A DNA stretch of 63,388 nucleotides from UBA5158 sp040389045 (GCA_040389045.1 JAZKAT010000051.1:1-63388); one strand, 5' to 3'. Counted from the first letter of the stretch, positions 35,276-44,861 are shown. Notes: generated from the sequence alone by a model not told the origin. Translations and numbers: made by a program.

Positions 35276-35884
35276 ATGAAATTTATTTGTGTGTTTTGTG
35301 GGACTAGCGAGCGGGGTGCTTTAAAGTATACCGCTCTCGCGCAAAAAATTGCTGAAACTCTGGTTGCCAATGGTTTTGGTTTAGTGTGTGGCGGCGCAAA
35401 TGTAGGATTAATGAAAGTATTAACGGATCATGTGCTTTCGGCAGGGGGAGAAGTGATTGGTGTGTTGACGCCTGAGTTACAAAAACTGGGTGTAGTGCAT
35501 GCTGATATCAAAACAGAAAATCTTCATGTAGAGCAAACTTATGCCGCGCGTAAGTCTAAAATGTCGCAATTGTCATCGGGCTTTATTGCTTTGCCGGGTG
35601 GTCTTGGTACCGTGGATGAATTAACTGAAATAGCTATTTATAATCAATTCGCGAGTTATAAACATTATTCAGATAACCCGGTTAAGCCCTGTGCGGTCAT
35701 GAACCCAGATGGTTTTTATGATGGCTTCGCCATGCAATTAAAGCGCTGCCTTGACGAAAAGTTTATGACGCAACAACATTTGGATTTACTGTTATTTACT
35801 GATGATCCAGTAGAGTCAGTAGAGCATATTGTTAAATTCAAAGGGCATACGCCGGATGATGCGCGGTGGTGGGAACTGACCTGA
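35276..35884 (+). CDS. LOG-family nucleotide 5'-monophosphate phosphoribohydrolase
   Basis: The 202-residue protein has FICVFCGTSERG at the N-terminus, VCGGANVGLMKVL in the nucleotide-binding region, and the signature ALPGGLGTVDELTEI (PGGxGTxxE). LOG proteins cleave the base from nucleoside 5'-monophosphates, including cytokinin precursors; in bacteria without plant hosts their role is generally nucleotide salvage. ATG 35276 follows the porin stop by 7 bp, so both may share a transcript. Confidence 0.9.
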   Translation: MKFICVFCGTSERGALKYTALAQKIAETLVANGFGLVCGGANVGLMKVLTDHVLSAGGEVIGVLTPELQKLGVVHADIKTENLHVEQTYAARKSKMSQLSSGFIALPGGLGTVDELTEIAIYNQFASYKHYSDNPVKPCAVMNPDGFYDGFAMQLKRCLDEKFMTQQHLDLLLFTDDPVESVEHIVKFKGHTPDDARWWELT

Positions 35885-35898
35885 ACTAGATTTTTGAT

Positions 35899-36309
35899 TT
35901 ACAAATTTGCTAGCGCGGCCAAATAATTTTGTTCATCGGGCATGGTATTGCGTTCCTGTGCTTCCCAGAGTACTTCTGACAAACAATACATCATGGCGTG
36001 TTCTACTTTTAAAGTGTCGGCAAGTTTGCAGCGTAAATTGGTATAAATAGTTTTGATGCCGGGCGGGCGGTCAGTAGCGACTTGTTCGCGTATCGCCAGA
36101 TGCAAACTCATATGCAAAAACGGATTTTCCGCACCAAAGTTTTCTTCCTGAAAAGAAGCGGGATCATCCAGGATGGCGTGATATTCAGAATGTTCCAGCA
36201 TGATATCAAGTAATTGCGCTTCCAGCGTTGCAAGCGGGAGTTTGTGCTGATGCTTGCGCCAGGCTTCAAAAAAAACTTTGCGCATTTCGCCGCGGTCGTT
36301 TGAGTACAT
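35899..36309 (-). CDS. DUF1841 family protein
   Basis: The 136-residue cytosolic protein starts MYSNDRGEMRKVFFEAWRKH and contains NPFLHMSLHLAIREQ and TDRPPGI, the conserved blocks of DUF1841. The family is widespread in beta- and gammaproteobacteria, has no known function, and is often found near nth, as here (nth is the next gene upstream on the same strand). Repeat B copies lie in between. Confidence 0.88.
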   Translation of the reverse strand: MYSNDRGEMRKVFFEAWRKHQHKLPLATLEAQLLDIMLEHSEYHAILDDPASFQEENFGAENPFLHMSLHLAIREQVATDRPPGIKTIYTNLRCKLADTLKVEHAMMYCLSEVLWEAQERNTMPDEQNYLAALANL

Positions 36310-36433
36310 AGTTTATTCCGGTAATAAAAAAATATTATAAAGTAATTTAATGACCATGGCACATAGAATGTGGGTTGAGTGGAAAATGTGCCGCGCTCAG
36401 AATGTGGTGGGTGGGGTGGAATGGGAGGAGAAA

Positions 36434-36524
36434 GTAGGTTGGGCTGAGCGCAGCGAAGCCCAACAGTTTTTGGGTTGTTGAAGGGAAAGGCTGTTGGGCT
36501 TCGCTGCGCTCAGCACCAACCTAC
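36434..36524. repeat. Family B repeat, inverted pair
   Basis: GTAGGTTGGGCTGAGCGCAG ... at 36434-36466 faces its reverse complement at 36491-36524 (with one changed base, CAGCACC for CAGCCC), separated by 24 bp. The rest of the 246-bp gap (36310-36555) holds no gene that I can see. Confidence 0.9.
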
Positions 36525-36555
36525 GTCCTTGCCAACCAAAAGAAAATTATTCAAC

Positions 36556-37185
36556 CTACGTCTTATGCTTAAATTCACATAAATCATTGATCAGGCAGGT
36601 TGGGCAATGGGGTTTGCGGGCGGTGCAGACGTAGCGGCCGTGCAGGATTAACCAGTGATGGGCATTCAATAAATACTTTTTGGGGATGGCTTTCAGCAAC
36701 TGATCTTCCACCCCCCGCGGCGTTTTACTCTTGGCAAGGCCAATGCGGTTTGCCACCCTGAATATATGCGTATCCACCGCCATGGTGGGTTCTCTAAAGC
36801 AAGTGTTCAAAATCACATTAGCGGTTTTACGGCCCACACCGGCCAATTCTTCCAAATCTTTACGGTTGTCTGGCACTTTAGAATGATGCTTATCAATCAA
36901 TAGCTGGCAAGTCTTCAGTATATTAGTCGCTTTACTATTGAACAGGCCTATGGTTTTAATATATTTTTTCAAGCCGGTCTCACCTAATGCCAGTATTTTC
37001 TCAGGGGTATTGGCAATCGGATATAATAGCGCCGTGGCTTTATTCACCGAAGCATCGGTTGCCTGCGCGGACAAAATAACGGCAATTAATAATTCAAAAT
37101 GGCTACGGTAAACCAATTCAGTTGTGGGTTCCGGGTCAGCTTTTTCAAAGCGGGAAAAAATTTCGTTAATTTTAATTTTATTCAT
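36556..37185 (-). CDS. nth: Endonuclease III (DNA glycosylase/AP lyase)
   Basis: It removes oxidised pyrimidines and cuts at the abasic site. The protein has 209 residues (E. coli 211). The helix-hairpin-helix with catalytic Lys reads LEELAGVGRKTANVIL (Lys near 120), the catalytic Asp is in VDTHIFRVANRIG, and the [4Fe-4S] ligands are C-x6-C-x2-C-x5-C in CTARKPHCPTCLINDLC. ATG 37185 was chosen; a GTG three codons upstream is possible. It is divergent from the ArnC-like gene. Confidence 0.97.
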   Translation of the reverse strand: MNKIKINEIFSRFEKADPEPTTELVYRSHFELLIAVILSAQATDASVNKATALLYPIANTPEKILALGETGLKKYIKTIGLFNSKATNILKTCQLLIDKHHSKVPDNRKDLEELAGVGRKTANVILNTCFREPTMAVDTHIFRVANRIGLAKSKTPRGVEDQLLKAIPKKYLLNAHHWLILHGRYVCTARKPHCPTCLINDLCEFKHKT

Positions 37186-37265
37186 AGCACACACAAATTA
37201 GTGGGTAATAACTGGAGGGTATAATATAATGCCACTCCAATGTGTTTAGATAAAGGTAAGTTGCT

Positions 37266-38237
37266 ATGTCGGTTAATCCGTATTTGAGTGTGGTGATACC
37301 CGTTCATAATGAACAGGAATGTTTAGAAGAATTATACCAGCGTTTGACCGCAGCCCTGGATAATATTGGCAAGCCCTATGAAATTATTTTAACAAATGAC
37401 GGTAGCACCGATAAATCTTCGGAAATTTTAAAACAATTGCATGAACGCCGTCCGGATCAAATACGCGTTATCGAATTCAATGGTAATTTTGGTCAGCATA
37501 TGGCGATCATGGCGGGTTTTGAACGCGTGCGCGGTGAAATTGTTATTACCATGGATGCGGATTTGCAAAACCCACCGGAAGAAATCGCTAAACTGGTAGC
37601 TGCTATGGAAGCTGGCCATGACGTAGTCAATACACATAGATTAGAGCGCCAGGATAGCTGGTGGCGTTTATTTGTATCGCGCGCCCACAATAAAATCCGC
37701 GCCTGGATGATGCCAAAATTAAAAATGCAGGATGAAGGTTGTATGTTACGGGCTTATAGCCGGAATATTGTTGACCTTATGGTGTCGACCGGAGAAGCCA
37801 CCACGTTTATACCTGCGCTGGCATTAAATTATGCGTCAAACCCAACCGAAGTGGGCGTTGCGCATGCGGAGCGTTCAGCCGGTGATTCAAGTTACAGTTT
37901 TTATGGCTTGATTCGTTACAACTTTGATTTAGTGACCGGGTTTTCCGTAGTGCCATTACAAATGGTAACGATGATGGGCATGGCGATTTCATTTTGCAGT
38001 TTTATGTTTGTGATGTATTTATTTGTACGCCGGATAATTGTCGGGCCGGAAGTTGAAGGGGTGTTTACCTTATTCGCGATCCTGTTTTTCCTGATTGGGA
38101 TTTTGTTATTGGCGCTGGGAGTTATTGGGGAATATATAGGCCGGATTTATCAGGAAGTGCGTAAGAGACCACGTTTTGTAGTAAGGCATGTGTTGGAGCA
38201 GGATGCGGCAAGGGTTAGGGCTAGTGAAACGGTTTAG
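37266..38237 (+). CDS. ArnC-like undecaprenyl-phosphate glycosyltransferase
   Basis: The 323-residue GT2 enzyme has a cytosolic catalytic domain (LSVVIPVHNEQE, NDGSTDKS, FGQHMAIMAGFERVRGE, MDADLQNPPEE) and two C-terminal membrane helices. The end reads LGVIGEYIGRIYQEVRKRPRFVV. The order and many residues follow E. coli ArnC (322 residues), which transfers 4-deoxy-4-formamido-L-arabinose to undecaprenyl phosphate for lipid A modification. None of arnA, arnB, arnD or a clear arnT is nearby, so the sugar may be different and the symbol is withheld. Confidence 0.85.
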   Translation: MSVNPYLSVVIPVHNEQECLEELYQRLTAALDNIGKPYEIILTNDGSTDKSSEILKQLHERRPDQIRVIEFNGNFGQHMAIMAGFERVRGEIVITMDADLQNPPEEIAKLVAAMEAGHDVVNTHRLERQDSWWRLFVSRAHNKIRAWMMPKLKMQDEGCMLRAYSRNIVDLMVSTGEATTFIPALALNYASNPTEVGVAHAERSAGDSSYSFYGLIRYNFDLVTGFSVVPLQMVTMMGMAISFCSFMFVMYLFVRRIIVGPEVEGVFTLFAILFFLIGILLLALGVIGEYIGRIYQEVRKRPRFVVRHVLEQDAARVRASETV

Positions 38238-38243
38238 GGTATT

Positions 38244-38315
38244 TGTCATTCCCGCGTAGGCGGGAATCCATTGTGAGCGACAAGGAATGGATTCCCGCCT
38301 GCGCGGGAATGACAG
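38244..38315. repeat. Family A repeat, inverted pair
   Basis: A forward arm and a complete reverse arm enclose GTGAGCGACAAGG, with strong hairpin potential. It lies between the convergent ArnC-like gene and the small exported protein and may act as a bidirectional terminator. Confidence 0.92.
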
Positions 38316-38320
38316 GTGTG

Positions 38321-38554
38321 TCAATGCGCAGTTGCAGGTGCGCCAGCGGCAGGTGCTTCAGCAGGCTTAGCAGTTGGTGCTGCCCCATCGGTTTTCGGTA
38401 AGACAAAAGGTGGGATTTGGTCCGCGGTCAGCAAACCATCAGCTGCTGGGATCGTGGTATCGATTTGAACCGAAGAACTGGCAGCGGCGAAGCTGTTGCC
38501 ACTCAAACAAAGCATACAGACTATTATTCCAAGATATTTTGTTAAAGTTTCCAT
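38321..38554 (-). CDS. Small exported protein downstream of tamB
   Basis: The 77-residue protein has a clear signal peptide (MLCLSGNSFAAA, cleavage near 24). The mature part of about 53 residues is rich in Ala and Pro (KPAEAPAAGAPATAH at the end) and contains no cysteine, lipobox or recognisable domain. It lies 12 bp after tamB in the same direction, so it is probably read with tamAB. The function is not known; a small periplasmic accessory is the simplest guess. Confidence 0.6.
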   Translation of the reverse strand: METLTKYLGIIVCMLCLSGNSFAAASSSVQIDTTIPAADGLLTADQIPPFVLPKTDGAAPTAKPAEAPAAGAPATAH

Positions 38555-38566
38555 AATCCTTCCTCT

Positions 38567-41197
38567 TTAATTTTGTTCAATGGTATATAACAAATCCGCG
38601 CCATTATCTATCGTACTCGTTTCCGTTTGTACCGACCAGTGCTTATTAAATTTATACCGTAAGTTAAACACGCTGACCGGCGTGGAATTGAATAAACTCA
38701 CACTGTAATGCACATAGAGTTTTTTCGAAAGCGCTTTGCCTAACACTAATGAAGTGGCACCTGTGCTATCCCCGCTGTTGGGATTAAAAGTCTGCACGGT
38801 TTGAACATTCATTTCCGCCAGGCCCAACTTGTCTTGAAGTTTTTTGGTGATAGATGCCAGTTGCGATGCGCCATTGCCGCCTAACCCCAAGGCGGAAGCG
38901 GCATTTAAGATTGCCATACTGTCTTTTCGGGAAGCCTGGGAGCGGGGAATTCCCAATACCAGATACGATAAAATATCATCCTGACTCAAGTTCGCTGGAA
39001 CTGAATAGAGAGTAACTGCAGGTTTATGCATGGTCCCTAAAATTTGAATGCCAGCCGTTATCGTGCCAGAACCTATCATATTGCTGGAATTGTTCGCCAT
39101 AGTGTTAGGTGTAGTAATTTCACGGCTGGCTTTGATGTTTAAGCCTGGGTTGGTTAATAAGCCGCCGGTGTAAGTCAATTTACCCATTTGAATAGTTAGC
39201 GCTTGTCCATACGCATGGTAAGTACCCCCAAGGGTAAACAATGAACCCACCGCGGTTGCCGGTGAGTCAGAGCCGGCATGGATGGTTAACTGGCCGCCTA
39301 AAGTTGTTTCAATATCTTGATAACGCAGTTGGATGTGATTTTCTAATTGCACCGCGACTTGCAAATTAGGCATGGCTTTCAGTGAAGTAGTGGGGGGCGG
39401 CGTAGGCGCGGGTGTTTTGCCCACAAAAATAATTTCTTCGGGTAAAGTGACGGTCTGGCGAAAATCTTTAGGGGTGATTTTAGCATCCGGTATCGCAAGA
39501 TTCCCGTCAATGGAAACTTTAAAATTATTATAATGTAATTTGAGATCGGGGTTGGCATGAATTTTATATTCCGACAAATCAACGATCAATAATTTGGTGC
39601 CATGTAATTGTAACTCAGTAGCGTAATCCGCACTGTTAAAATTGGTTGAACCTTGCAGTTGGGCGTTACCTTCGCCTAACTGAAAACTACCTTGATAAGT
39701 GGCTTGTCTGGCGGTGTCAGCAATTAAGCGCAGCGTGATATTTTTGAAATCAACGCCAAGTTTTGGCACGCCGATATTACCATTGCTAAGCGTTAATTCA
39801 CCCTTGATATCAGGTTTAGCGAAAGTACCATTCACATTCAACTTGCCTAGCAGGGTGCCATGTAAATGATTGACTTCACGCACATAGGGTTTAAGTATGG
39901 CTAAATCAGGAAAATGAATCGCTACTTGCCCAAGGAGAGGTGCGGTTCGGTAATTTTCAAAGGTTATATTGGCAGGTAAAGTGAATTGCGCTTCAATATA
40001 AGGTTTTTGCGCGATAGCGATAGTTAACGCTGTCACCAGGTTTTGCTGTTCTCTATGCGTTTTGCCGTTAATGCTCAAATCAATTTTCGCAATCGCATGG
40101 TCATGAATATTGATGCCCTGACCGTTTAGGGTCACCGCAAAAGGTATTTCCGGTTTAACCGAAAAATTGATGTTACCCGCTAGCCGTTTGATGGTTTGAT
40201 TTGCCAGCGCAATTTGCGCCGCTTGAAAATCTGCGAGCAAAGTAGGGTGATCACGTGGCCCGCGTAGCGAACCCTGGCTGCTGAAACTGCCTTGGCCATC
40301 GGGAATAAACATGGCTAAATCAGGAAATTGAATATTCCAATTGATATTCCAAACGTCAGTGACGGAACCATTGAAATTAATATTTGCCTTGCCATTCGTT
40401 AAGTTACCTTGCTTGATGGTGAATTGGTGGTTTTTTAATACCACATTGATATCGCCATTCAAAGGAGAATTTCTTAAGGTACCGCGCAGATTTTGCAATT
40501 GAAATAATACATCAGGGCCGGTTTGCTGGTTACCGATATTGCCTTGGCTCTTGAGTGCAAAGGTAACATCACCCGGCCATTCCGCCCACTGCAAACCAGG
40601 ATTGATATGTTCACCGGTTAAGAGGATAGACCAATTCGTTTTTGCGCCAAACCATAAAGTAATATTGCCATTGACTTCACCGCCCAGGGTTTTCGCATAA
40701 ATGATGGCATTGTTAGCCGTGGTTTTTTGCAAATTAATTTCAGCGAATTGAATAGCGGGTTGTTGTCCGGAAATGAAGTTGAAGTTTTCTATCACTAATT
40801 CTTGAATGTTAAGGCGTTTGAGTATGGCCAGTTTTTTGAAATCAAAATCATTGTCAGTCGATTTCGCCGCATGCAGTTTCAGCGTAAAATCCTGTGTTTG
40901 TAACTTTTCAATCACGACTTTTTTAGCTAATAATTTTAAATCCCAGGCCAGGTTGAGTGAATTGATAGTCAGTTCTGCCGTGGCACTGTGATAATTCACA
41001 TCGCGCAGGGTAAATTCCGAGAGTAATTTCCCCCGCGCGTAACCGATATGCAATTGCCCTTGCGAAAATAGCGCCAGCGTATTTAAGGAAATTTTTAACC
41101 CTGGTGTGGTGAACCCTAAAAAATATACGCAAACTAACAAGCCGGTTAAAAAAATCAGCGCGATTTTTACGGAACTTTTCAGGATAGCTGTGATCAC
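38567..41197 (-). CDS. tamB: Translocation and assembly module inner-membrane protein TamB
   Basis: TamB is an AsmA-like protein with one N-terminal inner-membrane anchor (IALIFLTGLLVCVYFLGF) and a long periplasmic beta-groove. With TamA it helps outer-membrane protein insertion and phospholipid transport. The protein has 876 residues, shorter than E. coli TamB (1259), mainly in the middle repeats. The C-terminal DUF490 region is present (ILSYLVLGIPRSQA, GLAEMNVQTV and LYVHYSVSLFNSTPVSVFNLRY). Its start overlaps the tamA stop by 4 bp. Confidence 0.93.
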   Translation of the reverse strand: MITAILKSSVKIALIFLTGLLVCVYFLGFTTPGLKISLNTLALFSQGQLHIGYARGKLLSEFTLRDVNYHSATAELTINSLNLAWDLKLLAKKVVIEKLQTQDFTLKLHAAKSTDNDFDFKKLAILKRLNIQELVIENFNFISGQQPAIQFAEINLQKTTANNAIIYAKTLGGEVNGNITLWFGAKTNWSILLTGEHINPGLQWAEWPGDVTFALKSQGNIGNQQTGPDVLFQLQNLRGTLRNSPLNGDINVVLKNHQFTIKQGNLTNGKANINFNGSVTDVWNINWNIQFPDLAMFIPDGQGSFSSQGSLRGPRDHPTLLADFQAAQIALANQTIKRLAGNINFSVKPEIPFAVTLNGQGINIHDHAIAKIDLSINGKTHREQQNLVTALTIAIAQKPYIEAQFTLPANITFENYRTAPLLGQVAIHFPDLAILKPYVREVNHLHGTLLGKLNVNGTFAKPDIKGELTLSNGNIGVPKLGVDFKNITLRLIADTARQATYQGSFQLGEGNAQLQGSTNFNSADYATELQLHGTKLLIVDLSEYKIHANPDLKLHYNNFKVSIDGNLAIPDAKITPKDFRQTVTLPEEIIFVGKTPAPTPPPTTSLKAMPNLQVAVQLENHIQLRYQDIETTLGGQLTIHAGSDSPATAVGSLFTLGGTYHAYGQALTIQMGKLTYTGGLLTNPGLNIKASREITTPNTMANNSSNMIGSGTITAGIQILGTMHKPAVTLYSVPANLSQDDILSYLVLGIPRSQASRKDSMAILNAASALGLGGNGASQLASITKKLQDKLGLAEMNVQTVQTFNPNSGDSTGATSLVLGKALSKKLYVHYSVSLFNSTPVSVFNLRYKFNKHWSVQTETSTIDNGADLLYTIEQN

Positions 41198-42918
41198 AAG
41201 TCAGGTCCCAAACTAAATTCAAAATCAAAATGCTCTGGCTTACCCTGCAATTTGCCATAGCCAATATAACCCTTAATCGGCCCTATAGGCGTTGCATAAA
41301 TAAGGCCTACACCTCTGCCATAACCCATGGCCGCGTTAATATGATTATCCGCGGTACCAATGTCATAAAAAATCGCGCCGCTTAATTTACCAAACAAGCG
41401 ATGCTGCAATTCGATACTGCCAGTTTTCAGGTAACGTCCGGGACCAAAATAAGTGGTAGGAAAGCCGCGCACACTATCCAGACCACCCGCATAAAATTGC
41501 AGAGAAACAGGCAACAGGTTTACGTCTCTCACCGTGGTATAACCGAATTCACCACGTAATAATACCCGACTTAGTTCGGTAGGGCTAAAAATGTATTTAC
41601 CTTTTAAATCGGATTGTAAAAACGTGACATTGGAAATCACCGCGGTACTGGCGCCGCGTAAGGTCAGATCTATTTTACTGCCATAGCGGGTATCGATTAA
41701 ATCATCCGCATGGGTATGGGTCACATTAAAACTGGGATAAACTATCTGGCTATTATGTGAAGGCTTACCGGCTATATTATAATGTTCACTTAAGTAGGTT
41801 AAAGTTGGTGCCCATTTCCAATCGCCGTTCGTTTTGGTGAAGCCCACCCAAACACTTCTTGAATCACTGCCATCATTTTTGGGCAAAAAACGCTGGATAT
41901 TGGCGCCAATAGTATATTGGTCGGTTAATGGATTAGCGCCCGGAATAATATATTGTGCCGCCAGACCACTTAATATGGCCGAGCCTTTCACTTGTAAATC
42001 GACTCTATGGCCCGTCTTAGTCAAATGCCTGAAGTTAGCACCTAACGAAGCGCGTACACCGGTAAACGTGCCATAACCTACACCGATGCTATATTGTCTG
42101 GCTTTGGTAGGCGTCAAACCAATGATAATCGGGACTTGATTATTGGTGGTGTCGTTCAACTCGGGATTAACGTTTATTTCTTGAAAATAATTACTGTTAG
42201 ATAAATTCTGCTGGAATTTAATCAGCTTGGGACTGGAAAAGGGTTCACCGGATTTAAAACTTAAAAACCGTTGCAGGAAAGCTTCGGAAAAAGTGTTTTG
42301 CTGAAATGTTATCCGACCAAAATAAAATCGCGGCCCGGTATCCAGATGGACAATCACCACGGCATTGTAATTTTCCATGTTAATCTTGACTGTCTTGGTT
42401 TCAAAACTCGCTTTCAAATAACCTTGTTCATTGGCAGTTTGAAATAAAGCTTCTTTAGCTTGATCATATTTAGCCGCTTCAAAAACTTGTCCTGCTTTAA
42501 TCGGGAAATTAATAAGCGCGTTATGTAACGCGGCATCCTCCGCGCCCGGTCCATGAATTTGTATATCAACATGAGCGATTCGTATCGGCGGTCCTGGCTC
42601 AATCACAAAGCGCGCAGTCCATTGATCACCCTGGTGATATAAACTAGGGTAGACTTCTGCTTTAAAGTAACCATAAGGTTCAATGGCGGCTTTGATATTT
42701 TTTGGCGCATTTTTATAAAAACGCTTGATGGCAGCGGGAGTGAGATGGGCACCGTATTCGGATTGGGCAATAAGTAGTCGGTCTTGTGCATTTTTCAAAG
42801 CAGCGCCTGGTAAACCGACAATGTCGGTATGCAATATATCAGCGGCTTGGCTAACTGGACTTGCCACTAAAGCACAAGAAAAGAAAACGAATACCATAAT
42901 GTTTCGTAGCTGTTTCAT
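41194..42918 (-). CDS. tamA: Translocation and assembly module outer-membrane protein TamA
   Basis: This Omp85-family outer-membrane barrel has three N-terminal POTRA domains (about 30-260) and a signal peptide ending VSQAADI. The barrel contains the Omp85 lid-lock motif region (FYAGGLDSVRGFPTTYFGP, VRGF/Y motif) and ends with FEFSLGPDL. The protein has about 574 residues (E. coli 577). ATG 42918 is used; a GTG two codons earlier is an alternative. It is the first gene of tamA-tamB and divergent from the peptidase gene. Confidence 0.93.
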   Translation of the reverse strand: MKQLRNIMVFVFFSCALVASPVSQAADILHTDIVGLPGAALKNAQDRLLIAQSEYGAHLTPAAIKRFYKNAPKNIKAAIEPYGYFKAEVYPSLYHQGDQWTARFVIEPGPPIRIAHVDIQIHGPGAEDAALHNALINFPIKAGQVFEAAKYDQAKEALFQTANEQGYLKASFETKTVKINMENYNAVVIVHLDTGPRFYFGRITFQQNTFSEAFLQRFLSFKSGEPFSSPKLIKFQQNLSNSNYFQEINVNPELNDTTNNQVPIIIGLTPTKARQYSIGVGYGTFTGVRASLGANFRHLTKTGHRVDLQVKGSAILSGLAAQYIIPGANPLTDQYTIGANIQRFLPKNDGSDSRSVWVGFTKTNGDWKWAPTLTYLSEHYNIAGKPSHNSQIVYPSFNVTHTHADDLIDTRYGSKIDLTLRGASTAVISNVTFLQSDLKGKYIFSPTELSRVLLRGEFGYTTVRDVNLLPVSLQFYAGGLDSVRGFPTTYFGPGRYLKTGSIELQHRLFGKLSGAIFYDIGTADNHINAAMGYGRGVGLIYATPIGPIKGYIGYGKLQGKPEHFDFEFSLGPDL

Positions 42919-43002
42919 CGGCACAGATTAGCATATATTGTGAGCAGTGCAAGCATTTACATTTACGATTATACTAAAGTGGCGTTTATTGAGTGGAATA
43001 TT

Positions 43003-43905
43003 ATGCAGGGACTTAAAATAGGTCATTTTACGCAACCCGAGCACGGTACCGGTGCTTCAGTCTTTTTGTTTGAAACTCCCGCAGTAGCTTCTTATTTTCT
43101 TAGTGGATCTTCACCCGCAAGCCATGAATTGGGTGCAATGGAATTAGCGGCCAATGTGACTCATATAAATGGTTTGGGATTGCTGGGTGGCAGTGCTTTT
43201 GGTTTGCCCGCGGTGGCGGGGATGATGCGTTGGTTAAATGAAAACCAAAGGGGTTGGAAAACCCCACACGGTATCGTCCCTATTGTTCCCGCCGCGGCCA
43301 TCTATGATTTAGTGTTTAAACAGGCGCTACCGCCTGAACCGGACGATGTCTATGCCGCTTGTGTTGCCGCTACCGAAGATAATACCGAAGCAGGCAGGGT
43401 GGGTGCGGGCACTGGTGCGTCCGTGGGTAAGGTAGTACCTGATACCCAGCGCATGAGTGGCGGGCTTGGGCGGGCTGAATTTACCCTGGCTGACGGTGCC
43501 AGTGTGTTAGTTTATACGGTGGTGAATAGTGTAGGTGATGTGCGCGATACGCAGGGGAAAATTATCGCTGGCGCGCGCTTGCCCAATGGAAAATTTGCCG
43601 ATTGTGAACAATGGTTGCTGAGCGGTCATCACGAACAACGTTTGCCATCCGCGGCCAATACCACACTGACCGCGATTTTTACCGACGCGAAATTTTCCAA
43701 AATAGAATTGCAGCGTATTGCCAAAATGGCCGTGGCGGGCATGGCCAGGGCTATTTCTCCCGCATTTACCCGTTATGATGGGGATATTATTTTTTGTATT
43801 TCATTAGGCGAGCGCGAAGCTAGCGAAGTGGTCGTAGGCGCGGTGTCAGTCATGCTGATCCAGCAAGCAATTATGAATGCAGTAAAAGATTCAGTGGTTT
43901 TATAA
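43003..43905 (+). CDS. P1 (S58, DmpA-like) family peptidase
   Basis: The 300-residue protein starts from ATG 43003. The family consists of self-cleaving Ntn-type aminopeptidases that release N-terminal residues, some acting on beta-amino acids or D-residues. Visible blocks are GHFTQPEHGTGASVFLF at the N-terminus, HINGLGLLGGSAFGLPAV, GAGTGASVGKV, and SAANTTLTAIFTDA. In the last, autocleavage is expected before Thr or Ser to free the nucleophile. The C-terminus FTRYDGDIIFCISLG is typical too. There is no signal peptide. It lies 9 bp upstream of a nitrilase-family amidase, probably in one operon. Confidence 0.88.
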   Translation: MQGLKIGHFTQPEHGTGASVFLFETPAVASYFLSGSSPASHELGAMELAANVTHINGLGLLGGSAFGLPAVAGMMRWLNENQRGWKTPHGIVPIVPAAAIYDLVFKQALPPEPDDVYAACVAATEDNTEAGRVGAGTGASVGKVVPDTQRMSGGLGRAEFTLADGASVLVYTVVNSVGDVRDTQGKIIAGARLPNGKFADCEQWLLSGHHEQRLPSAANTTLTAIFTDAKFSKIELQRIAKMAVAGMARAISPAFTRYDGDIIFCISLGEREASEVVVGAVSVMLIQQAIMNAVKDSVVL

Positions 43906-43914
43906 AGGATAACT

Positions 43915-44730
43915 ATGCAAAACCGAGTGGCTTGTGTGCAAATGACATCGTCAACCGATGTTGCGGAAAATTTGCAAACCGCAAAAAAATATATTGAAGA
44001 AGCCGCGGCATCGGGCGCAAGTCTGGTGGTATTGCCGGAAATGTTTGCCATCATGGACAGTGATGCATTAAGCAAAGTGAAAGTCGCAGAACAACCCGGT
44101 GGTGGTTTGATTCAGGATTTTTTACGCAATGAAGCCCGGCGTAACAAAGTGTGGTTAGTGGGCGGCACTATACCTTTAGCCAGCGCGACTAACCCGGAAA
44201 AAATTCGCGCCGCGACCCTGGTGTTTGATGATAGCGGTGAATTGAAAGCACGTTATGACAAAATCCATTTGTTTGATGTGCAATTGCGTAATACGAATGA
44301 AAATTATATGGAATCAAAAACCACTGAGCCAGGCGATAAAGTTGTAGTGTTAGATACGCCGGTGGGTCGAGTGGGCTTAGCAGTTTGTTATGATGTACGT
44401 TTTCCTGAATTGTTTCGTCATTTGCAGGCGCAAGGCGCCGAAATCATCCTGTTGCCGACGGCGTTTACTTATACAACTGGCTTGTTGCATTGGGATGTAT
44501 TAGTAAGAGCGCGCGCTATCGAAAATTTATGTTATATGGTGGCCGCTTGTCAGACTGGTAAACACGCTAATGGCCGCATGACTTACGGACACAGCATGAT
44601 TGTTAATCCCTGGGGTGAAGTGAAAGTCTGCCTGCAGCAAGGCACGGGCATTATCGCGGACAATATTGATATTAATTATGTGCGTAGTTTGCGAGAAGAT
44701 TTTCCGGTTTTGCGTCATCGAAAGTTATAA
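43915..44730 (+). CDS. Nitrilase-superfamily amidase (Nit1-like)
   Basis: The 271-residue enzyme has the Glu-Lys-Cys triad: VVLPEMFAIM (Glu near 43), RYDKIHLFDV (Lys near 116) and GLAVCYDVRFPELF (Cys near 158). The NENY segment and RARAIENLCY are typical of the Nit1/Nit2 branch, whose members remove the amide from deaminated glutathione or act as omega-amidases. A house-cleaning role in metabolite repair is the most likely function. It follows the P1 peptidase by 9 bp. Confidence 0.9.
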   Translation: MQNRVACVQMTSSTDVAENLQTAKKYIEEAAASGASLVVLPEMFAIMDSDALSKVKVAEQPGGGLIQDFLRNEARRNKVWLVGGTIPLASATNPEKIRAATLVFDDSGELKARYDKIHLFDVQLRNTNENYMESKTTEPGDKVVVLDTPVGRVGLAVCYDVRFPELFRHLQAQGAEIILLPTAFTYTTGLLHWDVLVRARAIENLCYMVAACQTGKHANGRMTYGHSMIVNPWGEVKVCLQQGTGIIADNIDINYVRSLREDFPVLRHRKL

Positions 44731-44780
44731 CTAAATTCTTCATTTGCTGCGCTTTGCGAATATATATAAAGTGTTAGCCA

Positions 44781-44833
44781 TTGCTTTATAATTAAGCAAG
44801 CCTAAAGTCGATATAAATTATGTTACAATGTAA
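44781..44833. promoter_or_regulatory. Two palindromes upstream of the c-di-GMP regulator gene
   Basis: In the 131-bp AT-rich gap before 44862, TTGCTT-TATAATT-AAGCAA (44781-44799) is a 6-7-6 inverted repeat enclosing a TATAAT -10-like box, and TTACAATGTAA (44823-44833) is a perfect palindrome around its centre. They may be operator sites or chance in AT-rich DNA. Confidence 0.35.
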
Positions 44834-44861
44834 TATGAGGTAAAATCTGGCGGGATTGTCT

